A stretch of 64,000 bases of DNA, taken from NCBI GenBank assembly GCA_902702965.1, contig CACRXP010000145.1, positions 435,889 to 499,888 of the forward strand, in the 5' to 3' direction. A program made the translations under genes and the position numbers. Position 1 is the first letter of the stretch, and each line of letters begins with the position of its first letter. The notes beneath the pieces were generated by a model that worked only from the letters and a program-made list of their open reading frames with translations, was not told where the DNA came from and did not search any database. This document shows, piece after piece, positions 11,201-22,300 of this stretch. Source of the DNA: Spirometra erinaceieuropaei. Taxonomy: Eukaryota; Platyhelminthes; Cestoda; Diphyllobothriidea; Diphyllobothriidae.

Positions 11201-12372
11201 AGTGAATCGTTCGGGACAGCCGAATGCCTGTATGTTTTTCCACAGTCCTTCTCGATTCACCGTACTGAAGGTTTTCGTCAGATCCACCAAGGTAGAGTAG
11301 AGGCGTATCTGCTTCTCCTGACACTTCTCATCCAGTTGGCGGACGGCGAAGATCATGTCGGTGGTTCCACGATGACGGCGGAATCCGCACTGGCTTTCCG
11401 GCAGGAGACCTTGTTTCAGATGGTGGTCTAGGCGGTTGAGGAGGATGCGAGCGGAGATTTTCCCGGCGATGTTCAGCAGGGAACTGCCTTGGTCGTTGTT
11501 GCGAATTTGGCGGTCCCCATGGCGCTTGTAGTGATGTACAATTGTTGCGTCCTTTAAATCCTGCGGGACTTCGTCTTGACGCCATATCTCCTGAAAGAAG
11601 GAAGTCAGATTATGCAATATTTGGGGGCACCGTGCTTGTAGATCTCAGCAGGAATTGCGTCCGATCTGGACGCTTTCCCGCTGGAGAGCTGCTGCACGGC
11701 TTTGATGGTTTTGTGGAGAGAGGGTGGGAGGTTGAGGTCGACGCTGGTCTCTAGTTGAGGCAGACGGGCCATGACGTAGTCTGAGATAGTGGAGGGTCGG
11801 TTGAGGACGCCTGTGAAGTCCTCGGCCTGTTGCTGAAGAATTTGTGTCTCATCGTTAAATAGGGTGCTTCGGTCGACGCCGAGAAGAGGAGAGTTCCTTT
11901 GGTTGGCGGACCGTAGAAAGCGTTGATTGCGCAGGAGAAATTCTTCCGTTCGTTGCGGTCCGCGTACCCTTGGATCTCCTTGGCATTGCGAGTCATCCAT
12001 GCGTCCTGCGTCTCCCGCAGCCACTGTTACACAAGGCGGCGACTATGGCAGAAGGCTACTTTGTTGTTGTTGCTGTGGCGGGTGACGTAGGCGTTGTGCA
12101 GGCGATTATTCTCGGCGAACAGGTTGCTGATGACGGCGTCGTTGTCATCAAACCAGTCCTGATGTTGGCGTCGTGCGCGACCGAGAACAGCCAGGGACGT
12201 CGACTGGACAGTGTTCCGTAGTTGGCACCATCGGTTCTCAACGGAGGCGTTCTCCTTGATGGCGGCGGCGACTGGACGGTTGGCTAGCCGCTGAGCTTGC
12301 TCATTGCTGAAGTGGAGATGGTTAACAGGCAAAGACAAGAGAGCAATATTCAGCTTACCTGTCTGTTCCTTA
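8256..12372 (-). mobile_element. RTE-like LINE, 5'-truncated, most complete copy
   Basis: Reading the minus strand: 12372 starts within the linker after the endonuclease (KLNIALLSLP). Then come reverse transcriptase (about 11900-10100), zinc fingers (about 9900-9108) and a 3' UTR of about 850 bp to 8256. The endonuclease is missing, so the insertion is 5' truncated, as is usual for target-primed reverse transcription. I recall the family as an abundant RTE/RTEX-like element of diphyllobothriid tapeworms; the exact clade is not settled from sequence alone. Frameshifts and catalytic substitutions show that it is inactive. Confidence 0.85.
9108..12372 (-). pseudogene. ORF2 remnant: reverse transcriptase with C2H2 zinc-finger tail
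   Basis: Recognisable blocks in order are LAVLGRARRQHQDWFDDND (linker), VQQLSSGKASRSDAIPAEIY (fingers of the RT), LNIAGKISARILLNRL, LPESQCGFRRHRGTTDMIF, the palm, WTVYMKQVCRLNHFHLSCLR and WSGHRMRMDDKRLPKRLFYG. The tail has fingers CPHCPCTFLHRIGLFGHIR and CPYCPRTFTPRIGLVGHLR and ends HENLR at 9108. The coding frame is broken several times. The palm motif that should read LFADD reads LFVGD (about 10915-10932), and the upstream block reads DLTKTFSTV instead of DLTKAFDTV. Both catalytic aspartate positions are therefore damaged. This was a copy-and-paste enzyme and is now dead. Confidence 0.85.
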
Positions 12373-12900
12373 CCTTGTTTGTTTAGGGCATCTTTACTAG
12401 CTCCTCCCCCTCGCGGGGGTGAGCAGTGCTTTCCCTAAGTGAGCAGAGCCTCTCCGTCTCTCTCTAAATTAGCTGGCTACTGAAATATAAACGGTGAGCA
12501 GACAAGTTCAACAGAACGGCATTTAGCTTAAAATAAGGCAGACACAGGCAAGCAGACAAAAGCGAAGGCAACACAGGAAATTCAACAGAACGGCATTTGG
12601 ATTTTAACAAGGACAAGCACATACAAACAAACATAGAGCAGGCAATAAGAGCAGCATAGAGCAAGCAACAGGGACAAACAAAGCAAGGCAGCAGAGCAAC
12701 GTTCACCTACCTGAGGGCTAACTTACCTTGTGGCCTCCCTCGGTGGTCCAGACGGAGCCTCGTCTCGGCATTGTCGATGCAAAGATCCATCCGGCCAGCG
12801 GGGTCCACATTACCGTGCGCGTAGATGCACACACGGATACGCTCATCTGGTTTAGCCCGCCGGTCGAGGCAGTTACCGGGGTGTAGCCGCTAGGCTGAGC
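12373..12900. repeat. Degenerate tandem repeat and unassigned sequence
   Basis: The block TTCAACAGAACGGCATTT occurs at 12507-12524 and again at 12581-12598, followed each time by an A/G-rich stretch, giving a decayed repeat with a period of about 74 bp. Nothing coding is recognised. It replaces the endonuclease region expected 5' of the LINE. Confidence 0.5.
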
Positions 12901-15900
12901 CTAGCTTTTGGGAGCCACACGTGAGAGTTGGGTGCCAGTAGTCTACAGTGTCAGTGCCAGGCGTAGTCTACACCTGCAAGCAAGTTAGCGACCTACTACG
13001 ACCGTCATGTGCACCCGCAACTGGACACACCTACACCCCGGCTCGAAAACCACTAGTTATTGGCACGATGTTTCCACGTCAGTGAAAGTCTCTCGAGTCG
13101 TTTTTCTTGATTTCTATATTTCGTATTTTTTCTTAAATGATCGCTGCTAAAAATTAACGGACCTTACAAAGCCTGTGGTTGGTTGACCCATTTTAAATAA
13201 CCCAATCCCTAGCTTATAGCCAAGGGACGTCTAGCCCGACTTCTGCCACTTCATCTTTCCCCAAGCATGAATTATTGAAGTAAGTGAGCACGTGGTGGGG
13301 CGCTTCCTAGCACATATTTATCTGAACCTGTAACGAGTTTCATGTTTTACTGGCCTTCTAAATTAGAAGTGAGGCTCACAAAATTCATTTTCTAGTGTCT
13401 AGTCTTTGATTTTGACTACTCAAGATGCTCTAGAAACACACTAATTAGGACAAGAGTAGCTTTAGTCTTCTCATTCACTTTTTTGTTCTTTTAGATACCG
13501 CTGGATGTCTTCTAGAGGGGATCATGCTATTGTTCGCGATGAAATGGCGATGAAAAACCTGTGACTTTTGTTTCCTTATGGTCTGTTTGATGCTTTTTGG
13601 CGGTAGCTCTCGTGTTTTACCTTTGTTAACACGCGCAGTCGCCTGCATATCATTGAAAGAGGTTCTTCTTCGTGAGTTTTGTCCTTCGTCTTTGTCTTGC
13701 TACAAAGTGCCTTGTAGAGCGTGGCCATAAGTACCCCGTCCTACCGATGACCGTGCGCTAAGGTTCATCCGGAGTTTAGGCCTGGGACTGGAGTTAGGAG
13801 GAATAACGTTAGGGTTGGGAGCAAAGTTAGGACACAGGAATAGGTATCCACCGGGATTTAAGCGCAGGGATCATAGTGTCCTTTCACAACTAACCGTTCA
13901 AGCCGTCTAGGCAGCTGGTGGGGTCTCGGGATCGTTCCTCTCTCAGCCAATTTTTAGTGGCTTGCAGGCAACAACAGATGATTGAGAGACTTGAATGGAA
14001 ACAAAAAACCAACACACGGGTGACAACGGCCAAGGGGTAAAATGCAACGGAGTATACCGTGAATCAGCGTCAAGACATTTATTTTTGTGGCCTACATTCT
14101 TGGGGACATCGTTATCCTGTGCGAGTCGCCAAACCTTTTAGACTTCTGCATTTTCTGCACATCATAGGCACATGTGTCGTTTGCAGTGGATGGTACCTCT
14201 CTCCCCATTGATGCCAAGATTTCTGGCATTCGTTGCGGTCTGAGCTATGATTGATTGATATCCTCCCAGACCTTCAAAATTGAACTTATGGAGGACCTCA
14301 CAGGAGCGCCGCCAGCTTACATGTCATGAACTGTTAGCTTGTCCTAGCGCGTGGATTCTATATTAAGAGCTGCCTCCCTATTGATTGCCTTTGTAGCGAC
14401 GCTGCACCGCGGTTGGCCACAATAATCAACCTCGTTAGTGGATAGGGCTAAAGCATACGTGCTGACCGAAAGGCGAGGATATTTCAGGCCATCCAATAAA
14501 GATGACTGAGTCCATCTGGACACGTTCTTCGCCGCCAGCTTTATGCGTCTGGCGTTGTTGTCTTCGATCCGCCTATTCCAATAGGGGGGCAGCTTAAAAC
14601 CTGATCCGACGCAGACTGTCAAGACATTCGAGGCAGTCCTTGGACCTTTGGTACTCGATCTACGTCGGCTGGAGGATTGGGTCGAACTTGTCAAACGTGT
14701 TGCTGTAGAACGTCAGATGTGGGGGGGGGGTACAATTCACGACATCGCCGAGGTCGGCTAGATCAGGCGAGATTGCAGCCGTACCCATCAAAAGTAATAA
14801 AGCGCACACGATTGCATGTAGCCACGAGGGCTTAATGTCTATAATCAGTTTACGCCACACAGGCGGGACATGCTGTACACTGGCGGCAGTCTAGGTTTTC
14901 CTCTTATTTCGTTTGCTGCTCCCTGCTCTAGACTAAAAACCTAGTTTGTAAGATGCTTATGGGTGTTAAGGGGACACAGAGTATGCTTCTAATATGTTTT
15001 TTGGGAAAAATACCTGAAAACAGAACTTGAGTGATAATTTCGGTGGTTGAGAGGGGCGCATTCTGGAAATAGAGGATGTGTCCAGATGCTGGCACATTTG
15101 CGGCTCCGCATCCAAGTTAGTGGATCAGAGTTAAGACAAAGGAAGTCGAGTTTTATTGCCAATGCCCATACCACCTCGAGATATATACAAACGGCAAAAA
15201 AATATCAGCCCACTTAAACGAAGGAATCTCTATCTACATTATTATTGTACTTTAGGGCACCAATTCGCCCAGATCAGCTAATTTGACATAAAGGAATTGA
15301 TTAAACATCTGGTTTTCTTAAAATAGCCTTTTTGTTAGGAGATTGATAACCATGGTCAACATCGGACATAAAATAAAATCTATAGTCCGGCTAAATCTGT
15401 TTATTAAAACTCTCGCGGGTAAATTACCATACTTTCAATGAAAAAGTGACTCAGATGCGTAAATGGAGTCCAGGACATGTATTAGCATAGGAAATCGCAC
15501 GGATATATCCCAACGTCTATTTTCGCTAAAATTTACTGATATTTCACTTAATATAGTTACGCAAACACAATTTCTGGACAAGGACATTTCATTGGAGGAT
15601 GTGGGTGAGCGAACAAAATGCGCCACGTTAAAGGCGTCCAAAATTATCTAATCTGTCTCCGTTACCATATTTCATGAGATAGGTCACGTACTGTAATTAG
15701 CGAGATCATTCTGAACACTGTAGACAAATTCTGCGATGCAAGAATCAAGACGCAAAGTCAGGGAACGGATGAACGAGAGAGAGAGAGTCGGGATGTTGCC
15801 CTTCCATGATAACATCGAGGTCACCAATTTATTGCGACCAAAGTAAAATGCATATTAAAGCAACCACAACTCCAAAACCCAGGCCCGTTTAAGAGAATGG

Positions 15901-18900
15901 GAAAAGTACAAGTACAAGTACAAGTACAAGTATTAAGCGTTTGTTCTGTATAAAAGACACATCTCCTGGTGGTTTCCACTTTATTCTCAGGAGCTGGACG
16001 GAGGGCCGTATTTACTGGGCCTATCCATAACTAACAGAAATAAGACTGATGACCCTGACGAGATTCATATTAGTGTGCACAAGGGGCAGGTGGGGTATGT
16101 CGCCTGAGCTGCCTGCAAGGGATACCGACTTCTTCTTAAGCGGTGCAGTCCGAGCTGGCCGCCAAATTATCATGAGGATTTCTCGGACCATTCAGAGAGT
16201 ACAGCCCGTGCGGTTTGGGTAGGCTTTTCGTTGTTTGTCCATGGATGCAGCACTGTTTGTCCGCTTAATAGATACGGCGGATAGGTCAACTAAAAAACCG
16301 AATCGACATGGTACGCCAAGACAGCGGAGTAATTCCCGCAGTTCCGGTATGTTGTTTACGTCACCAGAGAAGAATGCGAATTAATGATACATGACTGTCA
16401 AAAACAACAGGTTATTTGATGATCAGCTCGAAGCCTTTGACTTGAACATTGGAAAAATTTCATTCCTATATATTTGAAGTGGTCGCTCGATAGTCATTGT
16501 TAACAAGCAAGCATGAAGTGTATAAATGTCGGTTCATTCGACCAACACACCCTGTTTCACAGAAACAGCTGAAAGTGGTAGAACACTCGCCAATCGCGTT
16601 ACGAATGATCTGGGATGGCCGTTTTTTGCCTCCGACATAAACGAGTTGTGGGTCGTTGGGGAAGTTCTAAGTTGAGAAGCTGGGAAAGTCTTAGCGAATG
16701 TCACTGAAAACGTGGTTCTGCAGTTTGGTATGCATCTTTCCCGAAAGATAGCTAGATGAACGAGTCTTCACTCTCGAATGCGGGTGCTTTGGTCTTCGGT
16801 TGGCTAGGGATACTGGTGCCCGCAGAAAACCTTTTCAGTACTGCTCACTTCTTCACTTCGGGCCTCAGAATAGCATACCCTCCTCCTCGGGTGGTCATTC
16901 GGCGAAGTAACCTCCCCTATGGGCTCAGTGATATGAAACTTGAAAGGTCAATGTCATATCTCGTCCGTGCTTCCTGGGGATTCTTTGCATCGAGACGTCC
17001 ACTTTGCTGCTTAACAACACACCCAAAAATCCAAAATAAAGCCTCAGTTTTATCACCCACAACCAAGTCCTTTTAAAGGCTTAAACTATTGACAAAGAAA
17101 TAATCCACGTGTCAGCAACAGAATGGTCGACCATCGGTTGGTGGCCTACTTTTTTGCCCCCTAACTTTCGCACAAATCGCCGCTATAACTGGCTCTAAGA
17201 GTGATCAAGTAGCCACTCCACCGTTTTGTCCGTAACTGTGGCCGCCGCTTTGAGATCGTAAATTCAAGGTGTGTCTAAGTATTAAGTGTCTCAGTGCGTC
17301 CGTGAATACGCGAGTTTTTTATTTCGCGTCCCTAGTACAGTCACACAAGTGGTCACTGGTATTGGCCAGTGGAATGGTTATGCACAAAGAGGTCACACCA
17401 TAGGAGGACACTACCCGTTCGCCTACGTTTAGGCCCTCTGCGGATTTCACGGGGATAAACTTCGGTGAAGTGGGATCAAGGAGCACCTTCCTGCTTGGGC
17501 AGACAAAAGTAGGGACAATGTTTTGACCCCTACCGCTGACGGGCCCGAGTTCATGTTTGTCCGGCTGCCCGCGTGTTCATTTAATCCTATGGCATACGAC
17601 GATAGCGAAGGAATTTTCATACGCAACCCTTGGGACTAGTCTACTGAAACAGGTGGGAAACCACCTGCAGACAGGCGGGGTAAATGGGAATGCTTAGGTA
17701 TAGGATACCGCATATGGCGCGACAGGCAGGAAAACTGTAGATTGGATGGCGGGGCTTACGACAAGGGGAAACGAGGCGAGAAGGACCCAGGTGACAAGGG
17801 GGCCTTGGTCAGCAGTTCTCTAATAGAGCTCTGACTTTTCGGGTCAGCCGTGCAATCTGTCGGAAACGCGGACCAACGAATCATGGTATAAGCATTCAAA
17901 TAAGTAGACCTAGTGGTGAAATACGGTGTCGGAAGCGGTGGCGCACGACCCGCGTGGAAATTGTGTGCCTAACTCTTCACAAGGCGCCAAGGTGGCCTGC
18001 TCTATCGGGATCATAATTCCTAGGGGATTATCTCCCCGTAAACTGGACTTAATCTCATAGATATCGACACATCGTTTAGCCTTGCGATACAGGAATTACG
18101 ACAGCGACCATCTTTTCCGTGTAAAAGCGGCTCCTTACCGCAGAAACAAATCATTAACGTTGTGGCACCAACAGACTGGCTTTTTTATGATGATAATCCT
18201 ACAGATGGTCCGGAATGCAGAAGCACAATTAAATGTTTCCACACCAAAATCCCGTACGGCAGCGCGCGAAACCAGTGCAGCCCTCAGAAACACACTGACA
18301 ATGAGAAATCCACAGTTGGGAAAAAAGTCATACAACCTACTCATCCATCCCAATCTCTAAAAGAGGCAGATTGTGGAAAATTATTTGAGTTCCATCTCTC
18401 TCCATATCGCCTTCCCGTCATGCAGCGTTTACATGCGAAATTTCCAGGCTTATCGATCGTCTGATCCGCTAACCACAACAAGGCCTGCAAGCTAATATCG
18501 AACTGACGCAGAGAGTTAAGCTAGGTTCATCTAGTGCGCCCATAAAAAGGAGGGCAGCTTGGGGGACAACAGTTAAATCCCAAGAAATGAGACTAGCTTA
18601 AGCTGTAGGTTCGGAAAAGCCGAAAGAAACCCTTACGTAGGAGTAGCAGTGTGCACATGCCTCAATACTATTCGAGAATACGAAGCCGGCAACTCGAAAT
18701 TTTACTACTAGAAAAGAAAGACAATATGAAGAAATGCCTCATAAGAATAACCGGATATGCACTATCACCGTTTCATAGCGCATTTCTCGAAAGAGGGGGA
18801 TTGTGGCCAAGACTTCATAGACTGTTCCGCCGGCCAGTTGAATTTATACATATATATATAAGGGTGGCCGTCTGTCCTTGCTGCCGAGGTGAGGGGATGA

Positions 18901-18919
18901 AAAGAGGATTGAAATCAAC
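12901..18919. other. Six kilobases with no recognised gene
   Basis: Open frames are all below about 120 codons and show no domain I know. The longest, at 14344-14694 (-), has no recognisable motif. Small features are a degenerate TTAGGG-like G-rich patch near 13775-13870, an AGTACA hexamer repeat at 15905-15932 and short AT runs near 18845. The right end is probably the 3' flank of CNOT3. Confidence 0.4.
15905..15932. repeat. AGTACA hexanucleotide microsatellite
   Basis: AGTACA is repeated about 4.7 times without interruption. Confidence 0.9.
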
Positions 18920-19348
18920 TTAGAAGTCTTTGTCTTCTAAGAAACTGTAATGAAAGACGAATTCCTCCCTCTTCCTCTGACTCATTGACTTAAAATCGTA
19001 GTAGATATAGGTCCCCGATTCGTACTCGTCAGTGATTTGTTTGGGCTCTTCGTGGCGCTGGAACCACATCAGGTACTTCGTGTGAAACCTCCAGGACATA
19101 CGTTTTAGGGCCTTAGCTGCAAGGTACTGGGCCTTGGTACCCTCAAAGTAGTAAAAGAGGAAGAAGAGGGTTTGCGCGTCCAATTTCATAAAATACTCCT
19201 CCGAGTCACTGCCCTTGTATGGCTCAGACGGATAGTAGTCGGGAGGGATTACTGGCTGTTTGTACACGAGCATGCGTGATTTCTCTGTGTCGCAGGGGTG
19301 CGGTAGGCGTCTGTAGGCACTCTCCAAAGCCTGCATTTGGCGGATTAG
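18920..19348 (-). CDS. CNOT3: CNOT3 coding exon 3 (NOT box, 142 codons plus stop)
   Basis: It enters after TTTGTTTTACAG (AG at 19350-19349) with LIRQMQALES and ends LEDKDF, then TAA at 18920-18922. Human CNOT3 ends in nearly the same way (LEDRDLQ). The NOT box pairs with CNOT2 and docks on CNOT1. Confidence 0.93.
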   Translation of the reverse strand, partial: LIRQMQALESAYRRLPHPCDTEKSRMLVYKQPVIPPDYYPSEPYKGSDSEEYFMKLDAQTLFFLFYYFEGTKAQYLAAKALKRMSWRFHTKYLMWFQRHEEPKQITDEYESGTYIYYDFKSMSQRKREEFVFHYSFLEDKDF

Positions 19349-22300
19349 CTGTAAAACAAAGGTTTTACTTTTGAGGATGGAGTGTAGGAATTCATTTAGC
19401 AGATTATTGGACAAGCACCCAATCTGCTCCCACAGATTCATCAATTGGAGGCTGGGGAGGTAAATTTTGGTTGCCAATTCAGTGACTAAATACAGAAAAG
19501 ACCAGATTATCATCTATAGGCTTTACTTTTCACGGTTCCCATAAAGGCGGCATGGGAGGATCAGGCACGTCTAACATGTAAGGGTTGCCTCAGTTTAGAC
19601 GCCGCATGATCCACATGACTCGAAATATCAGGCTCCAATATGTATGGTATGCCACCTCGTACCTGCATTCAGGAGTTTGCATGCTAACTGTACATCAGGT
19701 CTAGCTTATTGAACACGTTCATAACATAAAATCGCATAATAGGGGTAAGTGTAGGATAGGCAGAATTTACGCCTCACTGCACATCGCAGGAACGCTATGG
19801 CGGCCAGGTGATTGGCTGTCACCGGGCCCAAATAATTTCAGTTGCCGACCGAAAAACGTGTTATGTTTAGCTAATCACGAAAGATGAGTTGGTCGAGATT
19901 TAAAATAGGTCGTTAGCAGTGGGGTGGAATGCAGACGACGACATAAGCTTTCTTTTGGCGACAGGCGCCGACGTATTCGGACGCAACTCACATTCGAGGC
20001 GGGCGGACGACAGTTTCGAAACCAAGGTGAAAAAGGGTTAGTAGGGTAGTTTCAGTATTCAGTATGTGATAAACTTTGACAATCGTGAGATAAACACGGG
20101 TTTAGAAGGGACGAGCAGAAAGTTTCACCAGATGGCGAAGTAAAGGCAACATGGATAGATCTGACATCCGGCAGTGCCAAACTGGCTACTCCGTACACGG
20201 TTAACGACGTTACCATACTTACATAAAGTAATAATAAGGGGTACCAAAATCACTATCACCCCTTAAGCGAATCAAACAGTAGGTGAAAAGACTGTCTCAG
20301 TTTGCGCTATTTAAATCACCGACAGACTAAAGGGCGCTCAGAAGGGGGAACTAAATACATTCCGAATATGAGATGCCCTTGAAGCTGGAGAACCACATCG
20401 TGGTTCTTAAAGGACGTATTGGCCTGTTATAACTGCAAAAACTCAATAAGATAGACATTGAGTCACGCATCTAAGGGTTGGTTACTTGGATAACAGATGA
20501 TTCCGCGAGGTAGGTGAGGCAGCCGCACTAACACTCAATCTTGGTGATCCATACAATACTAGCTAAATCTGTGGCCTAAAGGTCTGTAAGCGTCTGGTAT
20601 GCCAGGATCAGCAAACCATGGTCCTCGCAGTCTGGTATGCGCTGGCAGCTCTGACACCTGGTTCCCTGTCGATAGACACGCTCGTGCTCCCACTGGGTAT
20701 ACAGGTTGTGAGCATGGATGTCCAGTCATGTTCCTCCTTCTGACCCGTTGTAGCTTTGTTGTTGTTGGTTAAAATCCTGGTCAATTGTTGTGCGGACCAG
20801 GGGGTGTGGTGTGGAGCGGCAAGGTGCGGGCTTGGCGGGGCCATCCACCTGCACCCTCTCCCACCCCCGGTCTTTTTGACTATCTTGACACCAGGTTCAG
20901 GCAGAGGAGAGGTTCTTTAGTTAAAAAAATGGCGATGTTGTGACGCTAACTCGTCTCCAAGCCTACACAACATAAAATGTTTCTTACAGAGGCCTCCTGG
21001 GAGTTCTCACTTTGGGCAATAAAAGACCCCGACCGTTCTTATGAATAATCCTAGCCGTACAAAGGGGACTGTCATTCTGCTCGATAGGAACATGTCAGTT
21101 CATCGTTTTAGTGTGCAAGATATCACAACAGACCCATAACGTCGGTGATAAAAGACATGAAACCCATACCTCGGGGGGGAAAGTGTGCTTCGGTTGATCG
21201 AGTTGACGATTACGGAAAGGTGCGGCTGAATCGCGTGGATGCATGACGACACAAGGCGCGTTCACTCGCTGCTGTTGTTGTTGCTGTTGCTGAGCTACTG
21301 CAGCCATGACAGCAGCCTGCTGATGATGTACTGCCGCGACTGCCGGATCAACAGCCACCTTTTGTTGGGCCGACAACATATTAGGTGGAACTGAACTGCC
21401 GATCGGTAAGGTTGAATTTCCAGAGGCGGTTGGGAGCAGAGAAAGTCGTCCCATTGCTGAGGTTACTGCCATCGTATCAGAAAGTTCCTTGGGCCGAGAC
21501 GGGTGAGAGGAAAATGAAGACGGAGCAGGCATAAGGTTAAATACGCCTGGTTTGCCGGATCCAACAGCCCCCGGCGCAGACGCGGAAGGTACAACCGGGT
21601 CGGCATTTATGGACGGCAGTGTGCTCGAAAGGGCAGTGTTGACAGCAGCTGGCTTCTCGGACAAGTCTTCGGACGGCTTTTGTGAAGTGTCGGCAAGGCC
21701 TGAATCACCCTTACTCGAAGCATTTTTCCCATCGGTTTTTGACGGAGTGGCTGCGGGGGTCGTTGCCTTGGGATCCGTTAAATGCTTTTCTGCAGCACTG
21801 GCATCTTGTTTGCTACCGCCTTTGCTGGACTTGTTCCCCGCCTTTGACTCAGCTGCAACTTTGGCGTATTTTTCTCGATGAGTCTCACCAGTCTTGTCTG
21901 TGGACTCTCCCTCCGCTTTGTTCCCCTTTCCGCCAACAGCAGCATCGGACTCCGAATGGGAGTGCAGACGCGAGCCACCAGTTGGCTGGCTGGAAGCGGA
22001 CTGCGCTGCACTTATGGATGCACTAGTAGCACCTGCAAAAGACTTAGCAGCGATGTTTTTATTGGGCGATGGAACAGAGGTAGAACTGGCGAAGAAGGAA
22101 GAGGGTGCCGTCTGGTTTGCAAGGTTACTCCCAGCTCCCTTAGCCGACTTAGGGGTGTTAGCAGACGTTCCGGATCGGCCGGATTGGCCATCAGAAATGT
22201 TCTTCACAGGTGTACTTGCTGAGGAAGCAGACGGCGGTATAATGTTTAGTTTGTCGTCAGTAAGTTTCTGTCTTTCACGGGAGGAGGACGCATTTGAAGA

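Noticed and set aside
14344..14694. 116-codon minus-strand frame in the featureless region
   Set aside because: No motif, no splice-site support and no related sequence in the window.
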